Below, in pieces: positions 32,552 to 44,454 of a stretch of 64,000 nucleotides of DNA. Source of the stretch: Euphorbia lathyris (lineage: Eukaryota; Streptophyta; Magnoliopsida; Malpighiales; Euphorbiaceae); contig NC_088915.1 in assembly GCF_963576675.1 (NCBI RefSeq), forward strand, positions 83,089,501-83,153,500. Direction: 5' to 3'. Each line of letters begins with the position of its first letter. Position 1 is the first letter of the stretch. Under the pieces are notes generated by a model, which was not told the origin of the DNA, did not search any database, and saw nothing but the letters and a program-made list of their open reading frames with translations. Made by a program: the position numbers and the translations under genes.

Positions 32552-34249
32552 TTAGTTGCCACTTTTCTCCCTCGTTTTGCCAGCATCAGCAGTAGGCAAA
32601 TCAACGGTAGGGGCAGGAGAATTAGCCTGATCCTGCAGCACACGTATTTGACCCTCCAAGGAATTCATGTGACTGACCATAGTCAGTATGAGTTCGGTCA
32701 TTTTGGTCAGTTGAGCATGTGGTGGTGGCTGCGGCTGGACAGAGGAGAAGTGATTGATCAAAACATGGATTTCACGCAGAATATGGTGAGTGACAGGTGG
32801 ATGAGAGGACTGAGCATGAGTTGGTGGAGGATGGGCTTGTTTTTGAAGCAGAGTGTTAGCTGAGGCGATGACACGCCGTCCTGACTCAGTGGCACCTAGA
32901 TGTGCATATTTGGCAGGAGTGGGCTCACACTGAGTGCCTTGTGTAGTGACAGGACTACAAGGCGTGTTGACCTCATATGCTGAGTTGCTTTGAGCTTGAG
33001 GTGGGAGTGGATCTTCTTTTGGACTCGCAGGGGTTTTGGCTTGTTTCTCACTTGGAGGAACAGAGGCTTGTTTTTGTGGAGACCCCTCTTGGGTAATGTG
33101 GGGCTCAAGAACAGATTCTGCTTCTGTTCTCAGTTTCTTCTCAGCTGACTCAGCTGGGTCCTGATCAGCTTTCCTCTTGTTTCTTTCCATCAGCCTTACC
33201 TTTCTCGGGACAGTACGAATATCCTTCGAGCAGGCTCCCTTTTTCTTCTTCTTCTCAGCTTCAGCAATCTCAGATGGCACAGTACAAGGATTCTCAGTTT
33301 GAGGTTCATTGGTTGGTTCTGTACCCTCAGCAGTGTGTGCAGCTTCAGCCATAACATCATCTATAATGGCATCCAGGTTTGTCAGATTTTCCATTTCTCC
33401 AATGGGTTGCTCACCCTCAGCCATAGGATCCTCCTCCTCAGAGGTTTCATTCTCATCATACCCTTTCAGGGGTTGGCTGTGTGATAGTCCATTCATCAGA
33501 CATGCTGTGATAGCAGTTCCTGTTGAACTTATTTCATCAACAGTTTCTATGTTCTGGTCTTGTATTATCCGGGTGATGAGAGAACCTAAACGGAGCGTCC
33601 TTCCACTTCGTTGAAAGGCTCCTACCAGAAATACAGGTAGATTGAATGGAGTGCTAGTCAGCATATGCCAGATGAAACACTGTTCAAAGTTAGAGGCAGA
33701 TGAGGGAGAGCTGAGTTTAGGGAAGATAAAGTTGGTCAGCAAGAAGTGGGCCATCTTCTGATTTTTGCCCATGCAGGTGCTGGGTACTTCTCCCTTGTAG
33801 TTTCTGGGTTTACAGAACCCCTTCATCTTTTCTGCGATGGCTTTTGGTATCGGCTCCTTTGTTGTCCTGAACTGAATCCCTGTATTTGGTATCTCTAGCA
33901 ATGTGGCTAGATATTCAGGGGTTATCACTATCTTTTGACCCTTGACTGTGGTCTCTAGGTAGTCAGAGTCATCTGCATCAACATGCAGGTTGGAGTAGAA
34001 CTCTCTCACCATTGTGGGATAGGTTTGACCGGAAAGAGAGAAGAGACCTGTCCATTTGTTGTTTTTGATCCATTCACAGAATGGAGTCTCTGAAGAGATG
34101 AAATCAGGATGGAAGAATCGACTCCTTAGTACCTCTTGATTCTTGGCCCAAGAGTGTACTTTGATCATTTTTCTCATTAGGCTAGTTGAAGGACCAGCCT
34201 GGTCAGAGGATTTGAGAGTTGGAGAGAAATAACTTTCGTTATAAGACAT
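32552..34249 (-). CDS. Copia-2 ORF3 (565 aa), intact extra ORF downstream of pol
   Basis: An uninterrupted ORF from ATG 34249. Residues 25-270 are the domain conserved in all three copia elements (PFCEWIKNNKWTGLFSL, VREFYSNLHV, GEVPSTCMGKNQKMAHFLLT, NFEQCFIWHMLT, FQRSGRTLRLGSLITRI). An acidic linker, basic clusters (KKKKK near residue 340, RNKRK near 365) and Pro/Gln-rich low complexity follow. The block ATESGRRVIASA (near 455) and a short predicted coiled coil (TELILTMVSHMNSLEGQIR) end it. It is shorter than the 900-codon frames in Copia-1 and Copia-3 because much of the C-terminal coiled coil is missing. No signal peptide or membrane span is visible. Basic clusters suggest nuclear or nucleic-acid contact; function unknown. 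Confidence 0.88.
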   Translation of the reverse strand: MSYNESYFSPTLKSSDQAGPSTSLMRKMIKVHSWAKNQEVLRSRFFHPDFISSETPFCEWIKNNKWTGLFSLSGQTYPTMVREFYSNLHVDADDSDYLETTVKGQKIVITPEYLATLLEIPNTGIQFRTTKEPIPKAIAEKMKGFCKPRNYKGEVPSTCMGKNQKMAHFLLTNFIFPKLSSPSSASNFEQCFIWHMLTSTPFNLPVFLVGAFQRSGRTLRLGSLITRIIQDQNIETVDEISSTGTAITACLMNGLSHSQPLKGYDENETSEEEDPMAEGEQPIGEMENLTNLDAIIDDVMAEAAHTAEGTEPTNEPQTENPCTVPSEIAEAEKKKKKGACSKDIRTVPRKVRLMERNKRKADQDPAESAEKKLRTEAESVLEPHITQEGSPQKQASVPPSEKQAKTPASPKEDPLPPQAQSNSAYEVNTPCSPVTTQGTQCEPTPAKYAHLGATESGRRVIASANTLLQKQAHPPPTHAQSSHPPVTHHILREIHVLINHFSSVQPQPPPHAQLTKMTELILTMVSHMNSLEGQIRVLQDQANSPAPTVDLPTADAGKTREKSGN

Positions 34250-34337
34250 TTTTGAAGTTTTGAAGCTCTTTGGAAAATTTAGAAGCTTTCTTAGGGTTCA
34301 ATGTATATGTGACGATGGTAGTGGGTTAGTATTTACT

Positions 34338-34350
34338 ATTTATAGATTTT
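34338..34350 (-). promoter_or_regulatory. Possible internal TATA box upstream of Copia-2 ORF3
   Basis: On the minus strand tctataaatagt lies about 95 bp upstream of the ORF3 ATG, matching the position of the Copia-1 box at 11589-11602. Confidence 0.4.
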
Positions 34351-34722
34351 ATGGTTTAGGGTTCCGTTTGAATTTTATCCAGTTTTGCTCTGGGTTGTCC
34401 AATCGGCAGAAACCCTGACACTTATGACACTATTAAGACGTTATTCGGCGCATGCGCAGTACAGGTGTCACTTTGCGTGTAGTGACATTAAATGCTAATA
34501 AGTGCTTTTACTTAGCGTTTGTTGATATAAACGTTTCATATTCTAAGTAGTCAGTGCATTCATTAAGGATGGTTTTTAGTTCAAGTTCGAAAACTAATTT
34601 ACTCAGTGTGCAAGATTACTCAGTATTGTATATTCAGTCAGTTTCAATGACATACTCAGCAAACAATAAATCATTCAGCATGTAATTCATTCAGCATTCA
34701 ATCATCATTTATGCACATAAAT

Positions 34723-37700
34723 TTACTGAAGAGAATTAAACATACCAATTGCTTCTCTCAGTATGCTAAATTGCTCTCGTGCTAGAGGCTTTGTAAAGAT
34801 ATCAGCAAGCTGCTCGTCTGTTGGCACATAAGTCAGCTTGATTTCTTTCTTGAGTACATGATCTCTGATGAAGTGATGTCTTATGCTGACATGTTTCATC
34901 CTGCTGTGTTGAACTGGGTTCTTTGAGAGGTCAATTGCACTTTTGTTGTCGCATTTGACTTCAATTGTCTTTGTTTGAACACCATAATCTTCAAGCTGTT
35001 GCTTAATCCAAAGGACCTGAGCAACACAGCTTCCAGCAGTAATGTACTCAGCTTCAGTTGTGGACAGGGCTACTGACGCCTGCTTCTTGCTGAACCAAGA
35101 TACAAGACAGCTTCCTAGGAATTGGCATCCTCCAGAGGTGCTTTTTCTTTCCAGTTTGTCTCGTCCATAGTCAGCGTCAGTGTATCCGATGAGTGTAAAG
35201 TCATGAGTATTTGGATACCACAGACCTGCATTTACTGAGCTTTGCAAATATCTAAGGATCCTTTTTACAGCTATGTAATGGGATTCCTTAGGGTTAGCTT
35301 GATATCTAGCACAATAACATACTGAGAACTGAATGTCCGGTCTACTTGCTGTTAAGTAAAGTAAAGAGCCAATCATACCTCGGTATAACTTGCTGTCTAC
35401 TGGCTTACCATTCTCATCAGCGCAGAGGACAGTGTCAGTGCCCATAGGAGTGGATATTGGCTTACAATGTTCTAGTTCATATTTCTTCAATATCTCCTTG
35501 GCATATTTAGCTTGACTTATGAATATGCCATTCTTTCCTTGCTTAATTTGAAGTCCGAGGAAGAAGTTGAGTTCTCCCATCATTGACATTTCGAATTCAG
35601 TCTGCATTTGTTTGCTAAATTCCTTGCACATAGATTCATTAGTAGCACCGAATATAATATCATCTACATATATTTGTGCCAGCAGGGTATCTTTACCCTT
35701 TCTCTTAATGAATAAGGTTGTATCAGCTTGACCCCTGACGTAACCTCTAGTCAGTAAAAAGTTGGTCAGCCTCTCATACCAAGCACGTGGTGCTTGCTTG
35801 AGTCCATACAGAGCCTTTTTGAGTTTGTAAACGTGGTTTGGGAACTTAGAATCCTCAACCCCTGTAGGCTGATTTACATAGACCTCCTCGTCTATTACTC
35901 CATTAAGAAAGGCACTTTTGACATCCATTTGAAACAGTTTAAAGTTCATGTAAGATGCATATGCACATAAAATCCTAATAGCTTCTAGCCTTGCCACTGG
36001 GGCAAAGGTCTCACCGTAGTCTATACCTTCTTGCTGACTGTAGCCCTGAGCTACAAGTCTTGCCTTGTTTCTGACTACGTTTCCTTGCTCATCTAGCTTG
36101 TTCCTGAAGACCCATCTTGTTCCAATGATCTTTTGGCTCCTAGGATGTGGCACTAACTCCCATACATTATTCCTCCTGAACTGATTGAGTTCCTCTTGCA
36201 TGGCATTCATCCAGAATTCGTCATCTTCAGCTTCGGCAAAGTTCTTCGGCTCAAGTACTGAGACAAAAGCTACATTGCCGAGATATTTCCTTAGTTGATT
36301 TCTTGTCATCAGCGTATTTCCAGCTGAGTCAAGAATTGCATTTTTTGAATGCCCTCTTGGGACTCTTATCTCCTTTGGTAGACTTGTGTCTTGATCTATC
36401 TGTGTTTCAACATTCTCTGCAGAAGTAGATGGGTCAGTGAAAGTAATTTTAGGTTCACTCTTACTTTTGGTCAGCCGTTTTATGAAGGACTCAGTGGCTG
36501 GTTCTTGATCAGTAGGTGCTGAGTTTGGTTCATCTTCTGTCAGCGGCTGGTATCTTCCTGCAGGGTTAGTTTCATCGAATTGCACATGTATAGATTCTTC
36601 TAATGCTTGAGTTCTCTTATTAAAAACTCTGTATGCTTTGCTGTTTGTTGAGTAGCCTAGAAAGATAGCCTCATCAGCTTTTGAATCAAATTTGGCTAAG
36701 CTATCTTTGGTATTTAAAATAAAACACCTACAGCCAAAGGCACGAAAGTATCCAATGTTGGGCTTTCGTCCTTTCCAAAGTTCATATGGGGTTTTCTTAA
36801 GTATAGGTCTAACTAAAGCCCTATTCAGAATATAGCATGCTGTGTTGACAGCTTCTCCCCAAAAATACTTTGGAAGCCTATGCTCATCCAGCATTGTCCT
36901 GGCAATCTCAACCAGAGTTCTGTTCTTCCTTTCAACAACCCCATTTTGCTGAGGCGTTCTAGGAGCAGAGAAATTGTGGTCAATGCCGCTGGCTTCACAG
37001 AATTCAACAAACTTCTGGTTCTTGAATTCTCCACCATTATCACTACGGATATGAGCTAATTTTAGGTCTTTCTCATTTTCAATTTTTCTAACCAAGTTTG
37101 AAAATGTCTCAAAGGTCTCATCCTTACTGGTCAGCAGGATAACCCATGTGTACCGAGAGAAATCATCTACAATAACCAAGGAAAACCTTCTTCCACCCAG
37201 ACTCAGCGGCTGGACTGGACCAAAGAGATCCAAGTGTAGCATTTCTAACGGACGCTTAGTTGAGACAATGTTTTTACTTTGAAAAGATTGCTTGGTTTGT
37301 TTTCCAGCTTGGCAGGCATGGCATAATTGATCTTTTTGAAATTTAAGTTCAGGCAGTCCCTCAACCAATTGCTTTCTTGCTAATTTGGCCAGGAGGTCCA
37401 TGCTTACATGACCAAGTCTCATGTGCCATAGCCAGGAATTTTCTTCCTTTGTGACTAAGCATACAGTTTTTGAAAACTTCTTTTCGAGGTTTAGCATAAA
37501 GACATTGTCTATCCGAGGGGCAGTTAAAATTAACTCATTTGATTTTTCCTCATATATTTTACATCCAGTTTCGTCAAATATAACTTTTCTTCCATTATCA
37601 CATAGCTGAGCTACGCTGAGTAAGTTATATTTGAGTCCGCTGACTAGGGAGACAGATTCAATAGTGGGATTACCTCCAACGGTGTCTGATCCTACTATTT

Positions 37701-37815
37701 TACCCTTTTTGTTGTCTCCAAAACTTACGCTTCCTCCTCGTTTACGTTCGAACGTGATGAATTGAGTTTCATCACCCGTCATATGCCTTGAGCATGCGCT
37801 GTCAATATACCACAT
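34723..37815 (-). CDS. Copia-2 Pol (about 1,030 aa): protease, integrase, RT, RNase H
   Basis: Open for its whole length. Order is protease ([14 protein letters not shown], residues 2-15), integrase HHCC ([18 protein letters not shown]), catalytic D, D, E ([25 protein letters not shown]), RT ([27 protein letters not shown] at residues 716-719) and RNase H ([26 protein letters not shown]), ending IGMFNSLQ. The likely true start lies upstream, as in Copia-1 (MQVSLRC), but a TAA about 9 bp before this ATG interrupts it, so the N-terminus of protease is lost. The Ala after Asp-Ser at the active site departs from the usual Gly. It also lies out of frame with gag. Confidence 0.95.
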   Translation of the reverse strand: MWYIDSACSRHMTGDETQFITFERKRGGSVSFGDNKKGKIVGSDTVGGNPTIESVSLVSGLKYNLLSVAQLCDNGRKVIFDETGCKIYEEKSNELILTAPRIDNVFMLNLEKKFSKTVCLVTKEENSWLWHMRLGHVSMDLLAKLARKQLVEGLPELKFQKDQLCHACQAGKQTKQSFQSKNIVSTKRPLEMLHLDLFGPVQPLSLGGRRFSLVIVDDFSRYTWVILLTSKDETFETFSNLVRKIENEKDLKLAHIRSDNGGEFKNQKFVEFCEASGIDHNFSAPRTPQQNGVVERKNRTLVEIARTMLDEHRLPKYFWGEAVNTACYILNRALVRPILKKTPYELWKGRKPNIGYFRAFGCRCFILNTKDSLAKFDSKADEAIFLGYSTNSKAYRVFNKRTQALEESIHVQFDETNPAGRYQPLTEDEPNSAPTDQEPATESFIKRLTKSKSEPKITFTDPSTSAENVETQIDQDTSLPKEIRVPRGHSKNAILDSAGNTLMTRNQLRKYLGNVAFVSVLEPKNFAEAEDDEFWMNAMQEELNQFRRNNVWELVPHPRSQKIIGTRWVFRNKLDEQGNVVRNKARLVAQGYSQQEGIDYGETFAPVARLEAIRILCAYASYMNFKLFQMDVKSAFLNGVIDEEVYVNQPTGVEDSKFPNHVYKLKKALYGLKQAPRAWYERLTNFLLTRGYVRGQADTTLFIKRKGKDTLLAQIYVDDIIFGATNESMCKEFSKQMQTEFEMSMMGELNFFLGLQIKQGKNGIFISQAKYAKEILKKYELEHCKPISTPMGTDTVLCADENGKPVDSKLYRGMIGSLLYLTASRPDIQFSVCYCARYQANPKESHYIAVKRILRYLQSSVNAGLWYPNTHDFTLIGYTDADYGRDKLERKSTSGGCQFLGSCLVSWFSKKQASVALSTTEAEYITAGSCVAQVLWIKQQLEDYGVQTKTIEVKCDNKSAIDLSKNPVQHSRMKHVSIRHHFIRDHVLKKEIKLTYVPTDEQLADIFTKPLAREQFSILREAIGMFNSLQ

Positions 37816-38024
37816 TTTTTACTTCTCGGCACATCTCAGGCTTACCTGCATTGTAATCAGTTTCCTTTAGGTACCCAATTCTTTTTGGGTCCTGACTTGT
37901 TAGGTTCAACAGGTAAAGCATCATATTTTATTTTGTGGCGACATACATTAATAGTGTGGCCACTTTTTCCACAGAAGTCACAACTGACTTTCTTTTTAGG
38001 ACTCTTTACTGACTTGTCAGCACC

Positions 38025-39611
38025 CTAGTGCTGAGCGTGCCAGCACACCTTAGTGGTGTGTCCTAACTTCCCATAAAAGTCACACTGGACTCTTCGCTGG
38101 GGATTTCGTCTCTGCTGAGTACCTTGGTACTGAGTACCTTGATACTTAGTTCTCAGAGGAAAATTATTTTTGTTTGGAACCTTTAGTTGGTTCTGAATGG
38201 TTGTGACATCCTTCCTCAGTTTCTTGGAAACTGACTGGACTTCAACTACAGACTCATGAATGGTTTTCATATTTTCATGCAAAACTGAGTTGTCTTGAAG
38301 AAGGTATCTGAGGTCACTCAGTTTGACCTCTTCCACCTCATCACAGCGCCGACTGAGTGTTTTAATCTTTTTGTTACACTTTTTGACAAGTGTGTAAAGA
38401 TCACTCAGGGCATTACCCATTTCATTTCTGAGTTGAGAGAGTGAGATTACCTCATTGGATTGCTCTTCATTGTCTGACTTATCAGATTGGTCAGCATGCT
38501 CAGAAATGCATGGCTCAGCAAGTTCGTCAGCCATGAAGCATATCTTCGCTGACTCGGTGGCCTCAGTTTCTGTTGATGAAGATTCATCATTGTTACTCCA
38601 AGTAGCCACCATTGCATTCTTCCCACTTTTCTTGTCTTTCCTCAGCGTGGGGCAGTTTGACTTAATATGGCCATCTTGGTGGCACTCAAAGCATGTAATG
38701 GGCTTTGAGCTGTCCTTTCTGTATTTGTTGTCGCTTGAGTCAGCCTTATACTTATCAAACTTTTTGTAAGGCTTTTTGGAATATTTGTCGTTCTTCCTGA
38801 ACAGCCTCTTCATCTTTCTTGTGAACATAGCCATCTCCTCATCATCAGTTGAACTCCCGTCAGTGGAGTCAGCCTTCATGACAAGTGACTTCTGCTTCTT
38901 GTCATCAGATTTTTCCTTCACCTCAAAGTTCTTCATTGATATCTCATGGGTCAGCAATGAACCGATGAGTTCGTCATATTTGTAGGTGGTTAAATCCTGA
39001 GCTTCCTCAACTGCTGTCTTCTTTGCTTGCCAGTCTTTTGGAAGACTCCTGAGTATCTTTTTGACTTGTTCTTCCTCAGTGAAGATTTTCCCAAGTCTCT
39101 TGAGCTCATTAATGATGTTGGTGAACCTTGCGTTCATGTCTGAAATGCCCTCATCATTGTTCATCTCGAACAGCTCGTACAGTCTCATCTGCTGATTCAC
39201 CTTGGATTCTTTTACTTTGTTTGTTCCCTCGTAGGTGACTTCCAGCTTTTTCCAGATCTCTTGTGCCGACTCACAACCTGAGATTTTGTTATATTCTGCA
39301 GCATCGAGCGCACAGTGAAGCATATTGATAGCCGAAGCATGGTTTTGAAGCTTCTTAAGATCATCCTCTGTCCATTCAACCTCAGCTTTAACAACTGACT
39401 GGCCAGCAACAACTTTCACAGGTACAAACGGGCCTTGGACTATAGATAGCCAGGCACTCATGTTTGTAGTTTGAATGAAGTTTTTCATCCTATTCTTCCA
39501 AAAGGTATAGTTTGACCCGAAGAATAGGGGAGGCATGGTAATGGACAGCCCCTCAGGTAATATCTGAGTTGTCTGGTTTCCAGGGAGAAACCGAGTGCTG
39601 TTTTCGCCCAT
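38025..39611 (-). CDS. Copia-2 Gag (528 aa), truncated by a premature TAG
   Basis: The start is the ATG at 39611 (MGENSTRFLPGN), in the same context as Copia-1. The gag core is at residues 25-230, with zinc knuckle CFECHQDGHIKSNC near residue 307. The second knuckle reads CDFYGKLGHTTKVC, with Tyr in place of the second Cys. A TAG replaces the Trp codon after WHAQH, removing the third knuckle and about 50 residues that Copia-1 keeps. It is probably impaired in RNA packaging; that is inference from knuckle loss. Confidence 0.92.
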   Translation of the reverse strand: MGENSTRFLPGNQTTQILPEGLSITMPPLFFGSNYTFWKNRMKNFIQTTNMSAWLSIVQGPFVPVKVVAGQSVVKAEVEWTEDDLKKLQNHASAINMLHCALDAAEYNKISGCESAQEIWKKLEVTYEGTNKVKESKVNQQMRLYELFEMNNDEGISDMNARFTNIINELKRLGKIFTEEEQVKKILRSLPKDWQAKKTAVEEAQDLTTYKYDELIGSLLTHEISMKNFEVKEKSDDKKQKSLVMKADSTDGSSTDDEEMAMFTRKMKRLFRKNDKYSKKPYKKFDKYKADSSDNKYRKDSSKPITCFECHQDGHIKSNCPTLRKDKKSGKNAMVATWSNNDESSSTETEATESAKICFMADELAEPCISEHADQSDKSDNEEQSNEVISLSQLRNEMGNALSDLYTLVKKCNKKIKTLSRRCDEVEEVKLSDLRYLLQDNSVLHENMKTIHESVVEVQSVSKKLRKDVTTIQNQLKVPNKNNFPLRTKYQGTQYQGTQQRRNPQRRVQCDFYGKLGHTTKVCWHAQH

Positions 39612-39659
39612 GGTATGGATCAACTCAAGGTTGTTAGACCTTTAGTAATGAGCTTTTAG

Positions 39660-39671
39660 GCTCTGATACCA
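39660..39671 (-). other. Copia-2 primer binding site
   Basis: The minus strand reads tggtatcagagc, two bases after the 5' LTR (initiator tRNA-Met type). Confidence 0.93.
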
Positions 39672-39673
39672 CT

Positions 39674-41028
39674 TGTTGGTCCCTTGTAAGGTTGCAAATA
39701 TAGTTCCAAGGGGGGGTTAGGAACTATTTTACCTTTTTGAAATAATTTGGGCAGATTTCTTTTCTTTAAGAAAAGTTTATAAAACAGCGGCACTTAACAC
39801 TCAGCAAGACACTGGCTTAGTCAACTAGTGACTAGGACAGCTTCGTTGCTTAGGTCAGGAAATAGCACTTAGAGTCTATTCCTGAGCCTGCTCGTTTGTA
39901 GCGCACAACTCAGCTTGACCTCTTTTACTTGGTCAGTTTTAGTTTGTTTTAAGCAAGCAATATAAATAAGGAGTTAAGGTTTAAGAAAACTTCACTCAGC
40001 AGATTTATCCAGGTTCGGCTTCTTCTAAGCCTACGTCCTGTCCCCGGAACACTTCCGAGATTTCAAATCCTCTACTGAGCTCTTTAAAGGTAGAGCCTCA
40101 AACCTTTTACAATATCAGCAATTGAGTATGACAAGAGTACCTTCCTCTATACTTCTACTCAATCCTAATCTCTCCGCTGAGTACTTAAAACCGAGTACTC
40201 AGCCTCTCCTTTCTACTTCTAGAAATGATAAAGATTTTGTCCTAAACAACAATTGCTAGAACACCTTAGATGATTGAAAAACAATCACTCTAGACTTTTA
40301 CACAAATGAATAGACTTTGTAGTGTAAGAATTTTTCTTTGCTTTTGATGGAGAACTTTTTTATACGTTTGGTCAGCGTAACGGCTTTTGCTCAAAGTTCT
40401 CTAAAGAATGTGGATTCTGAATGCTCTATTTATAGAGAGCTATGAGAGCTTCTGGTTATTTCGAATTTCGAAATAACCGTTGGAGGGAAACGGCTACAAG
40501 TCGCTTTCACTGAGTCTGCCAGCAGTTTTCTTTAGCCAATCAGATTCCAGCGTCTTCTGTTCTTCGGTCAGTGTGTCAGTATGTTCCACCATTTTGGGTA
40601 ACATCAACCAGACAGCTTGTTGTGTCTTCTGAACTTTACTAAATGGGGAAATACTTTGTCTGGAAGCTGTCTTATGGTCAGCAGCTGTCTTGCACGTTTT
40701 GTCGAGACAGCTCAGCAGCTTCATACCGAAGTTGTCTACGTGGATCTTCTCGATCCTTCTTTACTCAGCATGCGTTTTATCACTTCAACGGCGACGTTTT
40801 GGAGATACGCGGGCTGAGTGGTCTTTGGCTTGTTTGACTTGGGCCTTGATTTCCATATAGGGCTTGAGCCTTATGATCTTTATGTCTTATGATAAATTAT
40901 AAACTCAACATTGAACAAACACATTAGTAACACTAAATCAAAGCATTTAAACTTAGTGTGTTGTAGAATATTTACTTTCACTTAATTAATTTTGTCAAAT
41001 CAAAATCTTGTGGAAAGGTGTTTCAACA
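39674..41028 (-). repeat. Copia-2 5' LTR (1,355 bp)
   Basis: Pairs with 30673-32018. It is longer by a 9-bp tandem duplication (tatgagagc, near 40441-40450) next to the TATA box. The TATA box and palindrome (40454-40478) are intact. Confidence 0.96.
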
Positions 41029-44000
41029 TGCTTCGGCTCCATAAACTAGCGAGAAAGGTGTTTCGCCTGTTGCTGCCTTTACAGAGGTTCTGTATGCCCA
41101 CAACATATGGGGTATCTCATCCGCCCAACCTGTTTTTTTGTCTCCTAGCCGCTTCTTGATGCCTTGAATCATGGCCCTGTTGGTAACCTCCGTCATACCA
41201 TTCGATTGGGGATGGTTTACGGAAGAAAAATGATTTTTGATCCCCATGCTTTCGCAGTATGCTTTGAACTTGGCACAGTTGAACTGGGTGCCATTGTCGG
41301 TTATAAGCTTTTGCGGGATTCCAAATCGCATGATAATGTTCTCTCGTAAGAACTCGATCATTCGCTCAGGTGTTTGTGCGGTTACTGCCTCCGCTTCTAC
41401 CCATTTGCTGAAGTGGTCAACTGCGACTATCAAGTACTTCCTTTTCTTTGTCGTTTCTGGGAATGGACCCACTATATCGATTGCCCATGTTGCGAATGGC
41501 CACGCCGTCATTATAGCGATTTGTTCGGCTCCGGGAACATGCTTTTCATTCGCATGTATTTGACAATTGTGACATTCCGCAACCATCTTCTGGGAATCTT
41601 CCACCACCTTGGGCCAGTAGTATCCCATCAGTTTGACCTTTCTTGCCAACGCCGCCGAAGCTTCGTGCGTGCAACAAATTCCTTCATGTAATTCTCGCAG
41701 CACGTAGTCTCCTTCGTTGCGACTAATGCATTTCAACCATGGACATGTGTATGATTTCCGATACAAAGTTCCATCTCGATTTGAGTATCGAGCTGACTGC
41801 CCAATTAGCTTTCTGGCTAAGCTCTTATCAACCGGTAAATCTCCCTGCTCCAGATATTGGCGAATGGGCATCCGCCAATCTTCATCGTCTTCCAGTTCTT
41901 CGATGACCATAATCTGATCGACCTCGAATGCTGGTGCCGATTTTATTTCCAAATTGCATGCCTTTTGACTCCATGGTTCTCTACTTGCCGCTGCTTTTGC
42001 CAATTCGTCAGCCTTTGCATTTTGGCCTCGCGGAACATGCACCATCTCCCAAACGACTCCCTTGTGCGTTAACTCTTGTGTCAATCTGCCGACTACCTGA
42101 TGGTATTTTACTAGCTCCTCCTGCTTCACCAGATAATTTTTTGTGATCTGGTTTATAATGAGTTTGGAATCGCTGTAGATTACCACTCTTTCTGGGGTGA
42201 GTTCATTGAGCAACTTCAATCCGCATATCATTGCTTCATACTCTGCGGCATTATTGGTAGTTTTGAAAGTTAATTTTGCTGCATAGCACAGGCGAATAAC
42301 CTCCGGGCCCTTGATGACGACTCCCAGCCCAGCTCCATCTGTGTACATGCTCCACTCTTCTTTTTGTGCCTTCGGACATTCATCGTCATCCCAGGTGAAT
42401 TCGTTCACGAAATCGGCGAGTACTTGGCTCTTTAGCGCTGGTCTCCCTTCATAGCAAATATCGAATTCTCCCAGGCGAATTGACCATTCCATCAACCGGT
42501 CGGATGCGTCAGGTTTCTGTAATACCTTTCGCATTGGGATGCCAGTTCTCACAATGATAGTATGCGCCTGAAAGTATGGTTTCAATCTAGCCGCCGTGGT
42601 TATCACTGCGAGGGCCATTTTGTCCAACTTCGGATACCGGAGTTCTGCATCCTTCGAGACTTTGCTCACGTAGTACACTGGATATTGTTGCCCTTCTTCT
42701 TCTCGCACCATCACAGTGCATATCGCCATATTGGTGACGGATACGTAGAGAAATAAATCTTCTCCATCCTCCGGCCTACTCATTAAGGGCGGATAACACA
42801 GTAATCGCTTTATCCCCTCGAATGCTTCTTGACAATCCGGCGTCCATTCAAAGGACTTGGATTTTTTGATGGCATTGTAGAAAGGTAGACATCTCCTAGC
42901 TGAGCATGATATGAATCGCCCTAATGCCACCAACCGCCCATTTAGTCTCTGTACTTCTCTTATGCTCCTCGGTGTTTTCATCTCCATTACTGCTTTAACC
43001 TTCTCGGGATTCGCCTCAACTCCCTTGCCGCTAACAATGAAACCCAGGAACTTTCCCGCTCTTGCTCCGAATGTGCATTTCTCTGGGTTCAATTTGAGGC
43101 CATATTTGATTAGCACTTCCAGGATTTCTTTGATATCCTGCGGGTGGTCTTGCATTTTCTTGCTTTTGATGATCATGTCATCAACGTAGATCGAGAAGTT
43201 CTCGCCGGATTTGTCTGAAAATATCTTGTTCATCATCCTCTGGTATGTTGCTCCCGCGTTTTTCAATCCAAAGGGCATCACCTTGAAGCAATAAGTCGCC
43301 TGGTGAGTTATGAACGATGTTTTGATTTCATCCGCCTTCTCCATGGGTATCTGATGGTAACTGGATTTCACGTCGGTGAATGATAAAGCTTCATATCCTG
43401 CAGTTCCATCTACCAATATATCAATGTTAGGAAGCGGATACATATCCTTCGGACATGCCTTGTTCAGATCTTTAAAGTCGACGCACATTCTGTACGTTCC
43501 ATTTGGCTTTTTGACTAGCACCACATTGGCTAACCACTCCGGATAGGCGACTTCTCGAATTGCATCTGACTTTAGCAAATCCACCACTGCTTTTTCAATC
43601 GCCTTTTGCCGCTCAGGAGCATGTCCTCTCTTTTTCTGTCGCACTGGGGTTGCAGCTTTGTCCACATTCAAACGATGGGTTGCTACGTCTGGACTTATTC
43701 CTTTCAGTATTTCATTTGGGGCGGCAAATGCCGACTCACATTGGACCAGCACCTCGGCAATGGCTTTCTTCGTTTCTTCGGGGAGGCCCGTCGCTATTCG
43801 CACATTTTTGTCGTTTGAGATGGCGAATAGTTCCGTTTCTCCCAATGCTTCCGCTGGCAACTTCTCCTCTACCCTATCTTCCTCGTCTGGCTTTGGTTCA
43901 AGTGACAATGTATAGGCCTGTTGAGATACAAGTTGATCACCTTCAACTATGACTCGCCCTTGGTGTGTTGGTAAATGTAATGTTAAATGCTTCATTGAGA

Positions 44001-44454
44001 TGAGCGACTCCGTTTCTGACATGAATGGGCGTCCCAGAATTATGTTGTAGGCCAATGGGAGATCAACAATTGCGAATTCTAAATCACCTCGCCATTTTAG
44101 CTTTTTATCGCCCATTTCTGCCTCCAACACCACCTGTCCACCTGTTTGAGAGGATTGACCCCCAAAACCTGTTACATCCATGAATGTATGTTCCACTCGC
44201 TCGTCATTAATTCCCAACTTGTTGAATGCAGTCCGAGTAATAACATTACAAGAACTGCCAGTATCAATAAGGACCCGCTTGACGTCCCATCCTTCTACAG
44301 CCATTGTAATCACTAAAGCATCCACATGCGGCTCCGTGATTCGCGCGAATGAGTAATTGAGGGCATCCCCCCTATGAGTGTTGCTTTTTCGCTGTTCACG
44401 GCGAGCTCTTTTTGTTGGAGGCTCATAGATCCCACCGGCTATCACGTTTATCAC
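41029..44454 (-). pseudogene. Gypsy-2 pol, 5' part: protease, RT, RNase H, integrase core
   Basis: A long open frame of about 1,140 codons, cut in integrase by Copia-2. Protease is VLIDTGSSCNVIT near residue 63. RT includes MPFGLKNAGATYQRMM and YVDD (43177-43188, residues 423-426). The first RNase H is followed by the second, plant-type one (MYTDGAGLGVVIKG, NNAAEYEAMI, YSDSK, NAKADELAKAA). The TDGA loop is about five residues shorter than in Gypsy-1. The integrase knuckle is at HEGICCTHEA...CHNCQIH, and the core has AIDIVGPF, TDNGTQFNC and NGMTEVTNR. The first codon is only the edge of the frame, since pol should be fused to gag; a 1-bp shift near 44455-44462 separates them. Confidence 0.93.

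Larger units (their letters stand above)
30673..41028 (-). mobile_element. Copia-2: full-length Ty1/copia element nested in Gypsy-2 integrase
   Basis: 10,356 bp with LTRs of 1,346 bp (30673-32018) and 1,355 bp (39674-41028). Target duplication tgctt lies at 30668-30672 and 41029-41033. It belongs to the same family as Copia-1: matching LTR ends, primer site, gag, pol and ORF3. LTRs differ at roughly 11 substitutions plus one 9-bp tandem duplication. pol and ORF3 are single open frames; gag has one premature stop. It is the best preserved copy in the window. Confidence 0.97.

Noticed and set aside
41164..43952. Numerous + strand ORFs of 60-130 aa
   Set aside because: Shadows of the Gypsy-2 pol on the opposite strand.
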